Source: Herbiconiux sp. A18JL235 (GTDB lineage Bacteria; Actinomycetota; Actinomycetes; Actinomycetales; Microbacteriaceae). From it: DNA of 64,000 nt. The notes below the pieces were generated by a model that did no database searches, was not told the DNA's origin, and was given only the letters and a program-made list of their open reading frames with translations. Shown in pieces: positions 26,405 to 34,628 of the stretch (positions are counted from its first letter, which is position 1; each line of letters starts with the position of its first letter). The translations under genes and the position numbers were made by a program. The stretch is from positions 2,542,001 to 2,606,000 of the forward strand of contig NZ_CP162511.1 in NCBI RefSeq assembly GCF_040939305.1. The letters run 5' to 3'.

Positions 26405-26486
26405 TGCGCCCACGCGCCGCAAGGTCCCACCCACCCCCAAGTTGGAATGCGCGCCCGCACACCCGAAGGCATTTCCCACCCCAAGA

Positions 26487-26551
26487 TGGTCGCGCGATGT
26501 GCTCCCATCCCGAGTTTTGGGGGCACTTTGCGCGACCAGCGCCTCAGGATG
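26487..26551. repeat. Interleaved-inverted-repeat element, copy 2
   Basis: Same architecture as copy 1. A (26487-26505) pairs with A' (26520-26538) at about 16 of 19 positions, with one more G-T pair possible. B (CATCCCGAG) differs from perfect pairing with B' (26543-26551) by one base. The TTTT linker is intact and ACAC is replaced by GCGC. The 82-bp spacer to copy 1 shares partial similarity with the spacer to copy 3 (a GATGC..CGCCC..GCACAC stretch), so the duplicated unit is longer than the stem region. Confidence 0.8.
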
Positions 26552-26601
26552 CGCGTCCCATGCCTTAGATGCTCGCCCTCGCACACGCCCCATCCACGCG
26601 C

Positions 26602-26666
26602 TGGTCGCGCAAATTGCGCCCATCCTGAGTTTTAGGGACGGATTGAGCGACCAACACCTCAGGGGG
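26602..26666. repeat. Interleaved-inverted-repeat element, copy 3 (degenerate)
   Basis: The outer ends of the main stem (TGGTCGC / GCGACCA), the B block CATCCTGAG, TTTT and ACAC are conserved, but the inner stem no longer pairs and B' reads CTCAGGGGG. The stop codon of ogt (26659-26661) lies inside its B' block, so the element has invaded or supplies the gene's 3' end. Confidence 0.7.
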
Positions 26667-27171
26667 TTGGGGTGGCGGCGCGGGACTCTCGGGCGAGGAG
26701 GGACTGCTTGACGGGGGTGCCCCAGGCGAAGCCGCCGAGGGATCCGTCGGTGCGGAGCACGCGGTGGCACGGCACGAAGAGTGCCGGGGCGTTGCGGGCG
26801 CAGGCGCTGGCGGCAGCGCGCACGGCGCTGGGCCGGCCGAGCGCGGCGGCGAACTCCTGGTAGCTGAGCGGGCTGCCGGCGGGGATGGTGCGGAGGGCCG
26901 CCCAGCCCAGCTGGTGGAACGCGCCCCCATGCTGCAGCACCCGCACCTCGTCGATCGCGGACACGTCTCCCGCGTAGTACGCCCTGGCGGCCTCGGCCGC
27001 GGCGCCCACCTCGCCCGGCTCGACGGAGGCGGGCCGCAGGGCCGGCGTGAGGCGGGCGACGAGGGCGGCGGCGTCATCTGTCCAGCCGGAGGCGAGCACG
27101 CGGCCCTCCTCGTCGGCGAGGATGCCGAACGCCCCATCGGGGGTGTCGAGGAACTGGATGACGGCATTCAT
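26659..27171 (-). CDS. ogt: Methylated-DNA--protein-cysteine methyltransferase
   Basis: A 170-residue suicide repair protein that transfers the methyl group from O6-methylguanine (and O4-methylthymine) to its own Cys. The active site [20 protein letters not shown] puts the acceptor at C135. The conserved helix-turn-helix region [22 protein letters not shown] precedes it. The start overlaps the stop of the ada-alkA gene (ATGA), so the two are made together, giving a dedicated alkylation-repair operon. The stop lies within the third intergenic repeat copy. Confidence 0.95.
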   Translation of the reverse strand: MNAVIQFLDTPDGAFGILADEEGRVLASGWTDDAAALVARLTPALRPASVEPGEVGAAAEAARAYYAGDVSAIDEVRVLQHGGAFHQLGWAALRTIPAGSPLSYQEFAAALGRPSAVRAAASACARNAPALFVPCHRVLRTDGSLGGFAWGTPVKQSLLARESRAATPTP

Positions 27172-28763
27172 GAGGTCTCCTTGCTGCGCCGCGCGGCGGC
27201 GGCTCTCGGGGTGGTTCTCGCTCGCGGAGCCTCCGCGGCGGTGCGCCAGAGGTGGAGCGAGAGATAGGAGCGCCACGGCGCGAAGTCGGCGGCCCGGGCG
27301 GCGAGCTCCCGGGGCGAGTCGGGCAGCCCGAGCATGCGGGCGCCCGAGCGCAGGGCGACATCGCCCGTGAGCAGCACGTCGGGCCGGCCGAGGATGCGCA
27401 TGGCGAGGTATCCGGCGGTCCAGTCGCCGATACCCGGAAGCGCCACGAGGCGGGCGTGCTGCTCGGCAGCATCGTCTCCGGTGCCGAGCTCGAGCTCGCC
27501 CGACGCGAGCGCCTCGGCGACGGAGACGACGGTGCGGATCCTGGCACGCGGCCCCGTCAGCACCGCCCCCGCCTGCTCGGCGATCTGCGCCGCCGTCGGG
27601 AACAGCAGCGTGAGCTGCCCCACGGGGTCGTCGTCACCCGGATCCGCAGGCGCACCCGCCACCTCGGCGGCCCCGCGACGGTCGCTTCCCTCCCCTCCCG
27701 CGCCGTCGACGGCGCTCCTGCCGAAGGGGGTGCCCGCGGCGACGGCGAGGCGGTGGAGGAGGGTGCGCGCGGAGGGCACCGAGATCTGCTGGCCGACGAT
27801 GGCGCGCACCAGCATCTCGTGCGGATCGATGGCCCCCGGGAGCCTGATGCCGGGCACCGCCTCCACGCGCCGCGCCAGCACGCCGCCGCCGGCACCGGCG
27901 AGGGCGCCGTCGACCGCGATCGGGTCGGCGTCGAGGTCGAACAGACGACGGATGCGCGCCACCAGCACCGGCAGATCGGCCAGCGCGGCGAGGTGCGCCT
28001 CGAGCAGCAGGCGACCCGCGCGGTGCCGCACCACGAAGCATCCGGAACCCCCCGGCAGCCGCACGGTGCGCGCGAAGTGCGCCGGCCCCGCCGACTCCAC
28101 ACCCGGCACGGCGCGGGCGGCGAGCCACGCGAACACGCCGGCCGCGTCGAAGGGCTCGCGGTAGGGCAGGGCGAGCTCGATCGAGCCCGGCGTCGTGGCC
28201 GGGTGACCCGACTGCCGCGCCCGCATCTCGCTCGGCGTCAGCCGGAACACCTCGCCTATGGTGTCGTTGAACTGCCGGATGCTCGCGAAACCGGCGGCGA
28301 AGGCGATGTCACCGATCGGCAGCTCGGTCGAGGTCAGCAGGGTGCGGGCGGTCTGCGCCCGATGCGCCCTGGCGAGGGCGAGAGGGCCGGCTCCGAGCTC
28401 TTCGCCGAGCACGCGTGTGAGGTGTCGCGAGGAGTAGCCGAGGCGCGAGGCGAGGCCCTGCACGCCCTCGCGTTCGACGACGCCGTCGGCGATGAGGCGC
28501 ATCGCGCGGCCGGCGAGGTCGTCGCGCAGGTTCCAGGCGGGGGTGCCGGGCACCGCCTCGGGGAGGCAGCGCTTGCAGGCGCGGTAGCCCGCCTCGTGCG
28601 CTGCAGCGCTGGTCTCGTAGAAGGTGACGTTCGACGCCTTCGGCGTCCGGGCGGGGCAGCTCGGTCGGCAGTAGATGCCCGTCGACCGCACGGCCGTGAT
28701 GAACTGGCCGTCGAACCGCAGGTCGCGCGACTGGATGATGCGGTAGCGCTCCTCGAAGTCCAT
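27168..28763 (-). CDS. Ada-AlkA fusion: methyl-sensing regulator with 3-methyladenine glycosylase II
   Basis: A 531-residue fusion of three parts. Residues 1-75 are the Ada N-domain, with four zinc Cys (C32, C36, C63, C66) of which the first accepts a methyl from DNA phosphotriesters. Residues ~80-180 are an AraC-type DNA-binding domain ([21 protein letters not shown]). Residues ~195-510 are AlkA: helix-hairpin-helix [18 protein letters not shown] with the catalytic Asp in LLTGD. A low-complexity insert ([24 protein letters not shown]) lies within AlkA. Ada is normally an activator when methylated, so this protein probably controls its own operon with ogt as well as excising 3-methyladenine. 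Confidence 0.94.
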   Translation of the reverse strand: MDFEERYRIIQSRDLRFDGQFITAVRSTGIYCRPSCPARTPKASNVTFYETSAAAHEAGYRACKRCLPEAVPGTPAWNLRDDLAGRAMRLIADGVVEREGVQGLASRLGYSSRHLTRVLGEELGAGPLALARAHRAQTARTLLTSTELPIGDIAFAAGFASIRQFNDTIGEVFRLTPSEMRARQSGHPATTPGSIELALPYREPFDAAGVFAWLAARAVPGVESAGPAHFARTVRLPGGSGCFVVRHRAGRLLLEAHLAALADLPVLVARIRRLFDLDADPIAVDGALAGAGGGVLARRVEAVPGIRLPGAIDPHEMLVRAIVGQQISVPSARTLLHRLAVAAGTPFGRSAVDGAGGEGSDRRGAAEVAGAPADPGDDDPVGQLTLLFPTAAQIAEQAGAVLTGPRARIRTVVSVAEALASGELELGTGDDAAEQHARLVALPGIGDWTAGYLAMRILGRPDVLLTGDVALRSGARMLGLPDSPRELAARAADFAPWRSYLSLHLWRTAAEAPRARTTPRAAAARRSKETS

Positions 28764-28872
28764 GCCACGAGCATGTCACGCGACCCGGCCGCTCTCTAGC
28801 GGGAATCGGACACGACGGTGGGAGACCCTGCACCGCCTTGCGGTGTCGGGGGGTCGCCGTAGGGTCGGGGGC

Positions 28873-30081
28873 ATGATCTCGGAGAACGATCGTCTCAGGC
28901 TCCTCCGCCCCTCGCACCGGCGCTCCGCGAACGCGCGCCGGTCGATCGTGCCGCCCTACCTGCTCGAGCGCATCGCGGGCGCCGACGCCTTCGGTCTCGA
29001 GCGAGCCGCCGCGGCGGCTCGGCGCTCGCTCACGGCAGACCCGGCGCTCAGGGCGGAGCGGTGGCGCGAGGGCGAACGCCAGGGGCTCGGCGACGCGGGA
29101 GGTGGCCGCCGCTCGCTCACGTCTCGGAGCGGATCGGGGGCCCTCGCCTCCCCCGGCTCGGCGGCGTCGCTCATCGCAGGAGAGGCGGCGGAGAGGGCCG
29201 TGCCCGATCGCACGGTCTACGACGCCGCGGGGTCGGAGACCCTCCCCGGGCGCGTGGTGCGGCGGGAGGGGGCGCCGGCCACGGGAGACCCCGCTGCCGA
29301 CGAGGCCTACGACGGGCTCGGCGCCACCCACGCTCTGCTTCTCGACGCCTTCGGCCGCGACTCGATCGACGGCAAGGGCCTGCCGCTGCTCGCCTCGGTG
29401 CACTACGGGCGCGACTACGACAACGCCTTCTGGGACGGCGACCGCATGGTGTTCGGCGACGGCGACGGCGAGGTGTTCGGGCGGTTCACTGCCTCGCTCT
29501 CGGTGATCGGCCACGAGCTCGCCCACGGCGTGACGCAGTACGAGGCGGGGCTGGTGTACCAGGGGCAGGCGGGCGCGCTCAACGAGTCGTTCTCCGACGT
29601 CATCGGCGCGCTCGTCGAGCAGCACCGGCGGGGGCAGACCGCGAGCGAGGCCGACTGGCTCATCGGGGCGGGGTTGTTCACCGACGCCGTCGAGGGCAGG
29701 GCACTGCGCTCGATGCTCGAGCCCGGAACGGCGTACGACGACGACGTGCTGGGTCGCGACCCGCAGCCGGCCGACATGGCGGGCTACGTCGACACCGCCG
29801 ACGACAACGGTGGGGTGCACCTCAACTCGGGAATCCCGAATCGGGCGTTCGCGCTCGCGGCGATCGAGCTCGGTGGCAGGGCGTGGGAGACCGTCGGCCC
29901 GGTCTGGTACGACACCGTGGGCGGGCCGCTGCTCAGCCCGACCGCCGACTTCGCGGAGTTCGCCGAGGCGACGATCACGACGGCGGGCGAACGCTACGGC
30001 GGCCGGTCGCGCGAGGTCTCGGCGATCGAGGGCGCATGGCGTACCGTGGGCGTGAGGAGCGATGAACCAGCAGCACGATGA
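28873..30081 (+). CDS. Protealysin-like M4 metallopeptidase
   Basis: A 402-residue thermolysin-family zinc protease. The zinc site HELAHGVTQYEAGL and the third ligand in ALNESFSDVIG are intact, and GGVHLNSGIPNRAF supplies the His of the transition state. The N-terminus has no signal peptide. It has a short propeptide with VPPYLLERIA (about residues 26-35), the PPxY-bearing motif of protealysin-type (PA4) propeptides. An Ala/Arg-rich stretch separates this from the catalytic domain. Protealysins lack a classical secretion signal and act inside or leak out of cells. The last 20 bp overlap the emfourin gene, a dedicated inhibitor. Confidence 0.93.
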   Translation: MISENDRLRLLRPSHRRSANARRSIVPPYLLERIAGADAFGLERAAAAARRSLTADPALRAERWREGERQGLGDAGGGRRSLTSRSGSGALASPGSAASLIAGEAAERAVPDRTVYDAAGSETLPGRVVRREGAPATGDPAADEAYDGLGATHALLLDAFGRDSIDGKGLPLLASVHYGRDYDNAFWDGDRMVFGDGDGEVFGRFTASLSVIGHELAHGVTQYEAGLVYQGQAGALNESFSDVIGALVEQHRRGQTASEADWLIGAGLFTDAVEGRALRSMLEPGTAYDDDVLGRDPQPADMAGYVDTADDNGGVHLNSGIPNRAFALAAIELGGRAWETVGPVWYDTVGGPLLSPTADFAEFAEATITTAGERYGGRSREVSAIEGAWRTVGVRSDEPAAR

Positions 30082-30418
30082 CGACGAGGGCGCCGGCCGG
30101 CCGACGACGCTGCGCATCACCGTGGCGCGCTCGGGCGGGGTGGGCGGGATGCGGCCGAGCTGGAGCGTGACGGCGTCGGAGGAGCCGGAGGTCGACTCGT
30201 GGCTGGCGCTCGTGGAGTCGTGCCCGTGGCCGAACCACGACGGCTCCGTCGGCCCGGGCGAGGCCGATCGCTTCGTCTACACGATCCGCGTGGTGATCGA
30301 CCCCGAACAGCACCCCGTCGAGGAGCGCGACGCCACCGTTCCCGAGGGCTCCCTCGCCGGCCCCTGGGCCGAACTCGTCGACCGCGTCAAGGACGCCTCG
30401 CCCCGCCGCCCTCGCTGA
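30062..30418 (+). CDS. Emfourin, putative protealysin inhibitor
   Basis: A 118-residue acidic cytosolic protein with TLRITVARSGGVGGMRPSWSV near residues 16-36 and a central FVYTIRVVI strand, resembling emfourin, the slow tight-binding inhibitor encoded next to protealysin in Serratia and many other bacteria. The gene starts inside the end of the protease gene in another frame (20-bp overlap), so protease and inhibitor are translationally coupled. Identification rests on the sequence pattern plus the diagnostic neighbour. Its last 32 bp overlap the convergent transglycosylase gene. Confidence 0.82.
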   Translation: MNQQHDDDEGAGRPTTLRITVARSGGVGGMRPSWSVTASEEPEVDSWLALVESCPWPNHDGSVGPGEADRFVYTIRVVIDPEQHPVEERDATVPEGSLAGPWAELVDRVKDASPRRPR

Positions 30419-31313
30419 CGGCGCGCGCGGCGTACTCGTTCGCCTGCGCGGCCACCGCGTCGACATAGCTGTCGAGGTGGTTGTAGGCGAAGACGGCGCT
30501 GTGCCATGTCGTCGGGTCGCTGAGGTCTCCGTAGTGGCACAGGTAGCGCGCCGCGGTGAGCGCGGCGTCGTCGATCTGTTGCGGGTCGGCGACGCCGTCG
30601 CCGTCGGCATCGGCGCCCCAGCTCGCCCAGGTCTGCGGGATGAACTGGAAGGGTCCCACTGCCCTGTCGGCCTGGGGGTCGCCATCGAGAGAGCCCCCGT
30701 CGGTGTCGGCCACGGCTGCGTACTCCCCTCCGTCGAGGCTCGGACCGACGATGCCGGGCGTCGCCCGGCCGTCGGCATCGAGGAGGGAGTCGCCGTGCGT
30801 TCCATGGCCCGACTCGATCCAGCCGAGTGCGGCGAGGGTGTTCCACCCGAGGCCGCAGGAGGGCTCTTCGGCGGCGAGTCGGAGCGAAGCCGCGGCGTAG
30901 GCGGTGAGGGCACGCACCGGAATCCCCGTCGCAGCGGCGGTCGCCGCAGCCCAGTCGGCAGACACCGAGGCGACCGCCGACGAGCCGTTCGTGCCCGGGG
31001 CGCCGGGGAGCGACGGCCCTCCGCCCGCGTCCGCTCCGCTGCCCGCCGTGTCGTGCTGCACGACCGCCGGCACGCTCTCGGCAGTGATCACCCGCGTTCC
31101 GAGCATCCCCGTGGCCCCGAGGCCCAGCCACACCACGAGCGCGATCACGCCCACGGCGAGCGCACCGAGTGCGCTGCGGGCAGTGCCGCGCGCACCCCTC
31201 CGGCGCTCGTCGCCCGGGTCGACCACGTCGTGTCGGGGCCGCGGAGAGCGGGCGTCGCGGCGTCGGCCCCTCGACCGCCGGGCGGGAGGGGGCGGTCGGC
31301 TGGGCATCACCAT
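30387..31313 (-). CDS. Membrane-anchored lytic transglycosylase
   Basis: A 308-residue peptidoglycan-cleaving enzyme. A basic, disordered N-tail (about 55 residues) precedes one membrane helix (ALGALAVGVIALVVWLGLG). The extracytoplasmic catalytic domain shows LAALGWIESGHGTHG with the catalytic Glu, followed by AVGPFQFIPQTWASWGADADGDG and the ALTAARYLC block, the pattern of MltB-like lytic transglycosylases in actinobacteria. The DADGDGVADP loop looks calcium-binding. The start is uncertain: ATG at 31313 or 31307 are both possible and no clear ribosome site is seen. The 3' end overlaps emfourin by 32 bp. Confidence 0.85.
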   Translation of the reverse strand: MVMPSRPPPPARRSRGRRRDARSPRPRHDVVDPGDERRRGARGTARSALGALAVGVIALVVWLGLGATGMLGTRVITAESVPAVVQHDTAGSGADAGGGPSLPGAPGTNGSSAVASVSADWAAATAAATGIPVRALTAYAAASLRLAAEEPSCGLGWNTLAALGWIESGHGTHGDSLLDADGRATPGIVGPSLDGGEYAAVADTDGGSLDGDPQADRAVGPFQFIPQTWASWGADADGDGVADPQQIDDAALTAARYLCHYGDLSDPTTWHSAVFAYNHLDSYVDAVAAQANEYAARAVSEGGGARRP

Positions 31314-31372
31314 CACGATAGCGTCGAGCACCGACCTCATGGGCGTCGTGCGCCGCGTCCTCCGCGTGGGCC

Positions 31373-31414
31373 CCGGGCGCCGACGCCGTGGCTCCGGGCG
31401 CCGACGCCGTGGCT
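31373..31414. repeat. 21-bp tandem duplication upstream of the ABC ATPase gene
   Basis: CCGGGCGCCGACGCCGTGGC plus T is repeated exactly twice head to tail, and a third truncated start (CCGTGCGCCG) follows. It lies in the divergent promoter gap between the transglycosylase and the ABC ATPase genes. No function is assigned. Confidence 0.8.
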
Positions 31415-31455
31415 CCGTGCGCCGCGTGCCGCGCGGCCCACGGCAGGATGGACTG

Positions 31456-32289
31456 ATGAGCTCCACGACCACCCATCCCTCCGGCCCCGGCCTCCCCTCC
31501 CCCGTGCTCGAACTCGCCGAGGTGAGCTTCGTGCGGCACGGGAGGACGATCCTCGACAGCGTGTCGCTGGTGGTGCGGCCCGGGGAGCACTGGGCACTGA
31601 TCGGCCCCAACGGGGCGGGCAAGAGCACGATCCTCAGCCTCTGCGGCGCGCTGCAGCACCCCACCTCGGGGCGCGTCGAGGTGCTCGGCCACCTCATCGG
31701 GCGGGTGGAGCTGCAGCGATTGCGGCGGTCGATCGGGCATGTGAACCCGCGGCATCCGATCACCTCGGCGCTGCCCATCCGCGACGTGGTGCTGACGGGC
31801 GCCACGGGCACGGTCGAGCTGCCGCCGCACCACCGGCCGAGCGACGACGAGCTCGACCGGGCCGACTCCTTCGTCGCGTTGCTCGGCCTCTCCGGCAAGG
31901 CCGGCGAGCCGTGGACGACCCTCTCGCAGGGCGAGCGCGGCCGCACCCTCATCGCCCGTGCCCTGATGACCGACCCCGAGCTGCTGCTGCTCGACGAGCC
32001 GTCGACCGGGCTCGACGTCGCCGCCCGCGAGCAACTGCTCGACACCCTCGACGTGGTGCGGACGGCGCACCCCTCGCTCGCCTCGGTGCTCGTCACCCAC
32101 CACCTCGAAGAGCTGCCGCAGAGCACCACGCACGCGGCGCTGCTGGCGGAGGGGCGCATCCTTCACGCCGGCGCGGCCGACGAGGTGCTCACCACCGCGC
32201 GCGTCACCGAGTGCTTCGCCCATCCCATCGAGATCGAGCACCGGCACGGCCGGTGGAGCGCCCGCTCACTCGCGCAGGCGGAGCGCTGA
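31456..32289 (+). CDS. ABC transporter ATP-binding protein (stand-alone)
   Basis: A 277-residue ATPase with Walker A GPNGAGKST (~residue 51), signature LSQGERGRTLIARALM (Q in place of the usual GG), Walker B LLLLDEPSTGLD and switch region VLVTHHLEELP. The arrangement resembles the iron/molybdate-type YlmA/ModF-like ATPases, which often occur without an adjacent permease. No permease or binding protein is present on either side, so the partner is elsewhere or the protein acts alone. It is convergent with the MpaB gene, with tandem hairpins in the 53-bp gap. Confidence 0.88.
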   Translation: MSSTTTHPSGPGLPSPVLELAEVSFVRHGRTILDSVSLVVRPGEHWALIGPNGAGKSTILSLCGALQHPTSGRVEVLGHLIGRVELQRLRRSIGHVNPRHPITSALPIRDVVLTGATGTVELPPHHRPSDDELDRADSFVALLGLSGKAGEPWTTLSQGERGRTLIARALMTDPELLLLDEPSTGLDVAAREQLLDTLDVVRTAHPSLASVLVTHHLEELPQSTTHAALLAEGRILHAGAADEVLTTARVTECFAHPIEIEHRHGRWSARSLAQAER

Positions 32290-32307
32290 GGCCCGTCGGG
32301 AGGCGAG

Positions 32308-32355
32308 CCGCGCCTGCTCAGGCGGGTGCCCGCCGCGCCTGCTCAGGCGGGTGCC
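32308..32355. repeat. Duplicated terminator-like hairpin between convergent genes
   Basis: CCGCGCCTGCTCAGGCGGGT plus GCC occurs at 32308-32330 and again at 32333-32355 (period 25). Each copy contains CGCCTG-CT-CAGGCG, a 6-bp palindromic stem. The second copy includes the MpaB stop codon. Position and symmetry suggest a bidirectional terminator for the two convergent genes. There is no T-run. Confidence 0.7.
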
Positions 32356-33155
32356 GGCTGCTGTTCCCCCGCCCAGGCGCGCAGCCGGGCGAGGTGGTGG
32401 CGCTGTGGCGCCCGACGGATGCGCGGGGGCAGCACGCGGTACACCGGCGCCGCCGCGTCGAGGAGGCGGTCGAGGCGGCGGGCGCGCGTCTCGTCCCAGT
32501 CGAAGCCGAACTGCTCGCGCGCCGCGGTGGGCAGGAGGCCCACGGTCACGAAGCGGGCGAGGGGCATTCCGGCGCGCATCCAGAGCGGGGCGTTCTCGGC
32601 GCGCAGCAGGGCGTCGGCGACCCCGCGCACGGTCGCGTCGACCCGCAGGGAGGCGACGGTCTCGTCGACGTAGCGGCGGAACGCGGCCCGGTCGGGCGGC
32701 CAGAGGCCCTCCGGCATCTGCAGCGTCGTGCCGAGGCGTGCGTACTCGCGGTACACCCGGTCGGCCGACGCCTCGTCGAGCCGCCCGAAGGCGCGCTCGT
32801 AGAGCAGGACCGCCGTGTCGTAGATGGTCGCCGCCACCCACCGCTGCAGCTCGGGGTCTCGGGCGTCGTAGGCGGGGGCACCGGATGCTCGGCCCGGCTC
32901 GCTGCGCACCGGCGCGTGCGCGCGGTTCACGGCGTCACGCACGAGCCGGACCTCGTCGGGCGATCCGTTCGAGAGGGCGTAGATGTAGCTCAGCGTGCCG
33001 GTGAGACGCTTCATGGGGCGGGCGGCGAAGTCGCTGTGCTCCGCGACGCCGTAGCCGATGGCCGGATGCGCGATCTGCAGCAGGATGGCCCGGCCCGCGC
33101 CGGCGAGCAGAAAGCTCTCGGGGGCGACGTCGGCGAGCGAGAGGCGGGCGGGCAT
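32343..33155 (-). CDS. Oxygenase MpaB family protein (DUF2236)
   Basis: A 270-residue alpha-helical protein of the ER-bound oxygenase MpaB/latex-clearing-protein family, whose characterised members are haem b oxygenases. The family-typical start SFLLAGAGRAILLQIAHPAIGYGVAEHSDF (about residues 14-43) contains the conserved His-Pro and Ser-Asp-Phe. A central RWVAATIYDTAVLLYERAFG segment also fits the family. No signal peptide is seen. Substrate is unknown. It is divergent from the geranylgeranyl-reductase-like gene (42-bp gap), and some relatives act on polyprenyl compounds, so a link is possible but unproven. Confidence 0.85.
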   Translation of the reverse strand: MPARLSLADVAPESFLLAGAGRAILLQIAHPAIGYGVAEHSDFAARPMKRLTGTLSYIYALSNGSPDEVRLVRDAVNRAHAPVRSEPGRASGAPAYDARDPELQRWVAATIYDTAVLLYERAFGRLDEASADRVYREYARLGTTLQMPEGLWPPDRAAFRRYVDETVASLRVDATVRGVADALLRAENAPLWMRAGMPLARFVTVGLLPTAAREQFGFDWDETRARRLDRLLDAAAPVYRVLPPRIRRAPQRHHLARLRAWAGEQQPAPA

Positions 33156-33197
33156 GCCTGCGACGGTAGCATCCGGGTCAGGTCGTAGCCTTGGAGC

Positions 33198-34628
33198 ATG
33201 GGCCGAGCATCCGGAGACCGCGGCTGGACCAGCGAGCACCTCGTCTGGGACGTGATCGTCGTCGGCGCCGGGCCGGCGGGCTCGTCGGCGGCGCGCGCCG
33301 CGGCCTCCGCCGGGGCGTCGGTGCTGCTCGTCGACCGGGCGCGCTTCCCCCGCTACAAGACCTGCGGCGGCGGGTTGCTCGGCGAGTCGCTCGCCCTGCT
33401 GCCCGCGCGTGCCCTCGGCACCGTCGAGTCGCGGGTGCCCGACACGCTGGTGACCCATCGCTTCGCGCGGTCGTTCCGGCTGCGGCGTGCTTCGCCCTAC
33501 CTGGCGATGGTGCGGCGGCAGGAGTTCGACCAGGCCCTCGTCGACGCCGCGGTGGAGGCGGGGGCGCTGTTCGTCGACGGGGTGACAGTGAAGGGGCTGG
33601 AGCATCCGGATGCGCCTGGCGGCGGCGACCGCGACGGTGACGGTGCTCGAGGGGCCGGCGGTGACCGCGACGGCGACCGTGCCCGAGGGGCCGGCCGTGC
33701 CGGTGTTCGACGGGACGGCGGTGGCGGCGCGGGCGGCGACCTCGCCCCAGGCGCCGGCGGCGGGGAGCTCGTCACCGTCACGACCTCGCAGGGGGTGGCG
33801 GTCGGGCGGGTGGTGATCGGGGCCGACGGCGCGAGCGGGCGGGTCGGGCGATACGTGGGCGTGCGCATCGGCGACACCGACCTGGGGCTCGAAGACGAGA
33901 TCGCCCTCCCCCGCGACGCGCGGGACTGGCGCGACACCGTGCGCCTCGACTGGGGCGACGCCGCGGGCAGCTACGCCTGGGTGTTCCCGAAGCGGGAGTC
34001 GTTGACGGTGGGGGTGATCCAGCGCAAAGGGTCGCCCGAGCAGACGCGCGAGTACCTCGCGGCCTGGCGGCGACACCTCGGGCTCGCGGAGGCCGAGGTG
34101 CTGCACTCCTCAGGACACCTCACACAGTGGCGCCGGCCCGGCTCGCCGGTGCGCCGGGGTCGCGTGCTCGTCGCGGGCGACGCCGCCGGCCTCCTCGAAC
34201 CCTGGACCCGCGAGGGCATCTCCTTCGCCCTCCGCTCCGGCGGCTGGGCGGGCGAGGCCGCCGCAAGCGCCGCGGCCGCCGCAGCCTCCGCGGGTGCCGT
34301 TGCTTCCGCGGGTGCGGCGGGTCATGCCGCACCGACGGCTGCCGCGGGCGTCGCACCGGGCGGCGCCGAGGCCGCGCTGGCGGGCTACGAGGCGCGGGTG
34401 CGAGCGGTGCTCGAGCCCGAGCAGGTGATCGGCGCCCGCCTGCTCACCCTCTTCGAACGCCGTCCGGCCCTGGTGCACCTGCTCCTCCGCACCCCGCCCG
34501 GAGCCCGCTTCTTCGTGCGCTTCTGCCGCGGCGAGACCACCCTCGCCCGCCTCGGGCGACACCGCGTCGTGCGTGCGGCACTCCGGATGCTCGCCAGGCC
34601 GACCGAGGTCAGCGGCGCGCGAGCGTGA
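33198..34628 (+). CDS. Geranylgeranyl reductase family FAD-dependent oxidoreductase
   Basis: A 476-residue flavoprotein. The FAD P-loop VIVVGAGPAGSSAARAAA is near residue 20, the PRYKTCGGGLL motif of geranylgeranyl reductases near 50, and the second FAD motif GRVLVAGDAAGLLEPWTREGISFAL near 325. The family saturates isoprenoid chains such as those of menaquinone or membrane lipids. Two insertions look recent: a 12-residue Asp/Arg/Gly repeat (DRDGDGARGAGG, then DRDGDRARGAGR) at about 144-167 and an Ala-rich run at about 355-385. Both are encoded by near-repetitive DNA. The 3' end overlaps the GH5 gene by 20 bp. Confidence 0.88.
   Translation: MGRASGDRGWTSEHLVWDVIVVGAGPAGSSAARAAASAGASVLLVDRARFPRYKTCGGGLLGESLALLPARALGTVESRVPDTLVTHRFARSFRLRRASPYLAMVRRQEFDQALVDAAVEAGALFVDGVTVKGLEHPDAPGGGDRDGDGARGAGGDRDGDRARGAGRAGVRRDGGGGAGGDLAPGAGGGELVTVTTSQGVAVGRVVIGADGASGRVGRYVGVRIGDTDLGLEDEIALPRDARDWRDTVRLDWGDAAGSYAWVFPKRESLTVGVIQRKGSPEQTREYLAAWRRHLGLAEAEVLHSSGHLTQWRRPGSPVRRGRVLVAGDAAGLLEPWTREGISFALRSGGWAGEAAASAAAAAASAGAVASAGAAGHAAPTAAAGVAPGGAEAALAGYEARVRAVLEPEQVIGARLLTLFERRPALVHLLLRTPPGARFFVRFCRGETTLARLGRHRVVRAALRMLARPTEVSGARA

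Noticed and set aside
26341..26666. CRISPR-like array from three repeats
   Set aside because: Repeats are long, degenerate and internally palindromic, spacers are of unequal length (82 and 50 bp) with mutual similarity, and no cas gene is present.
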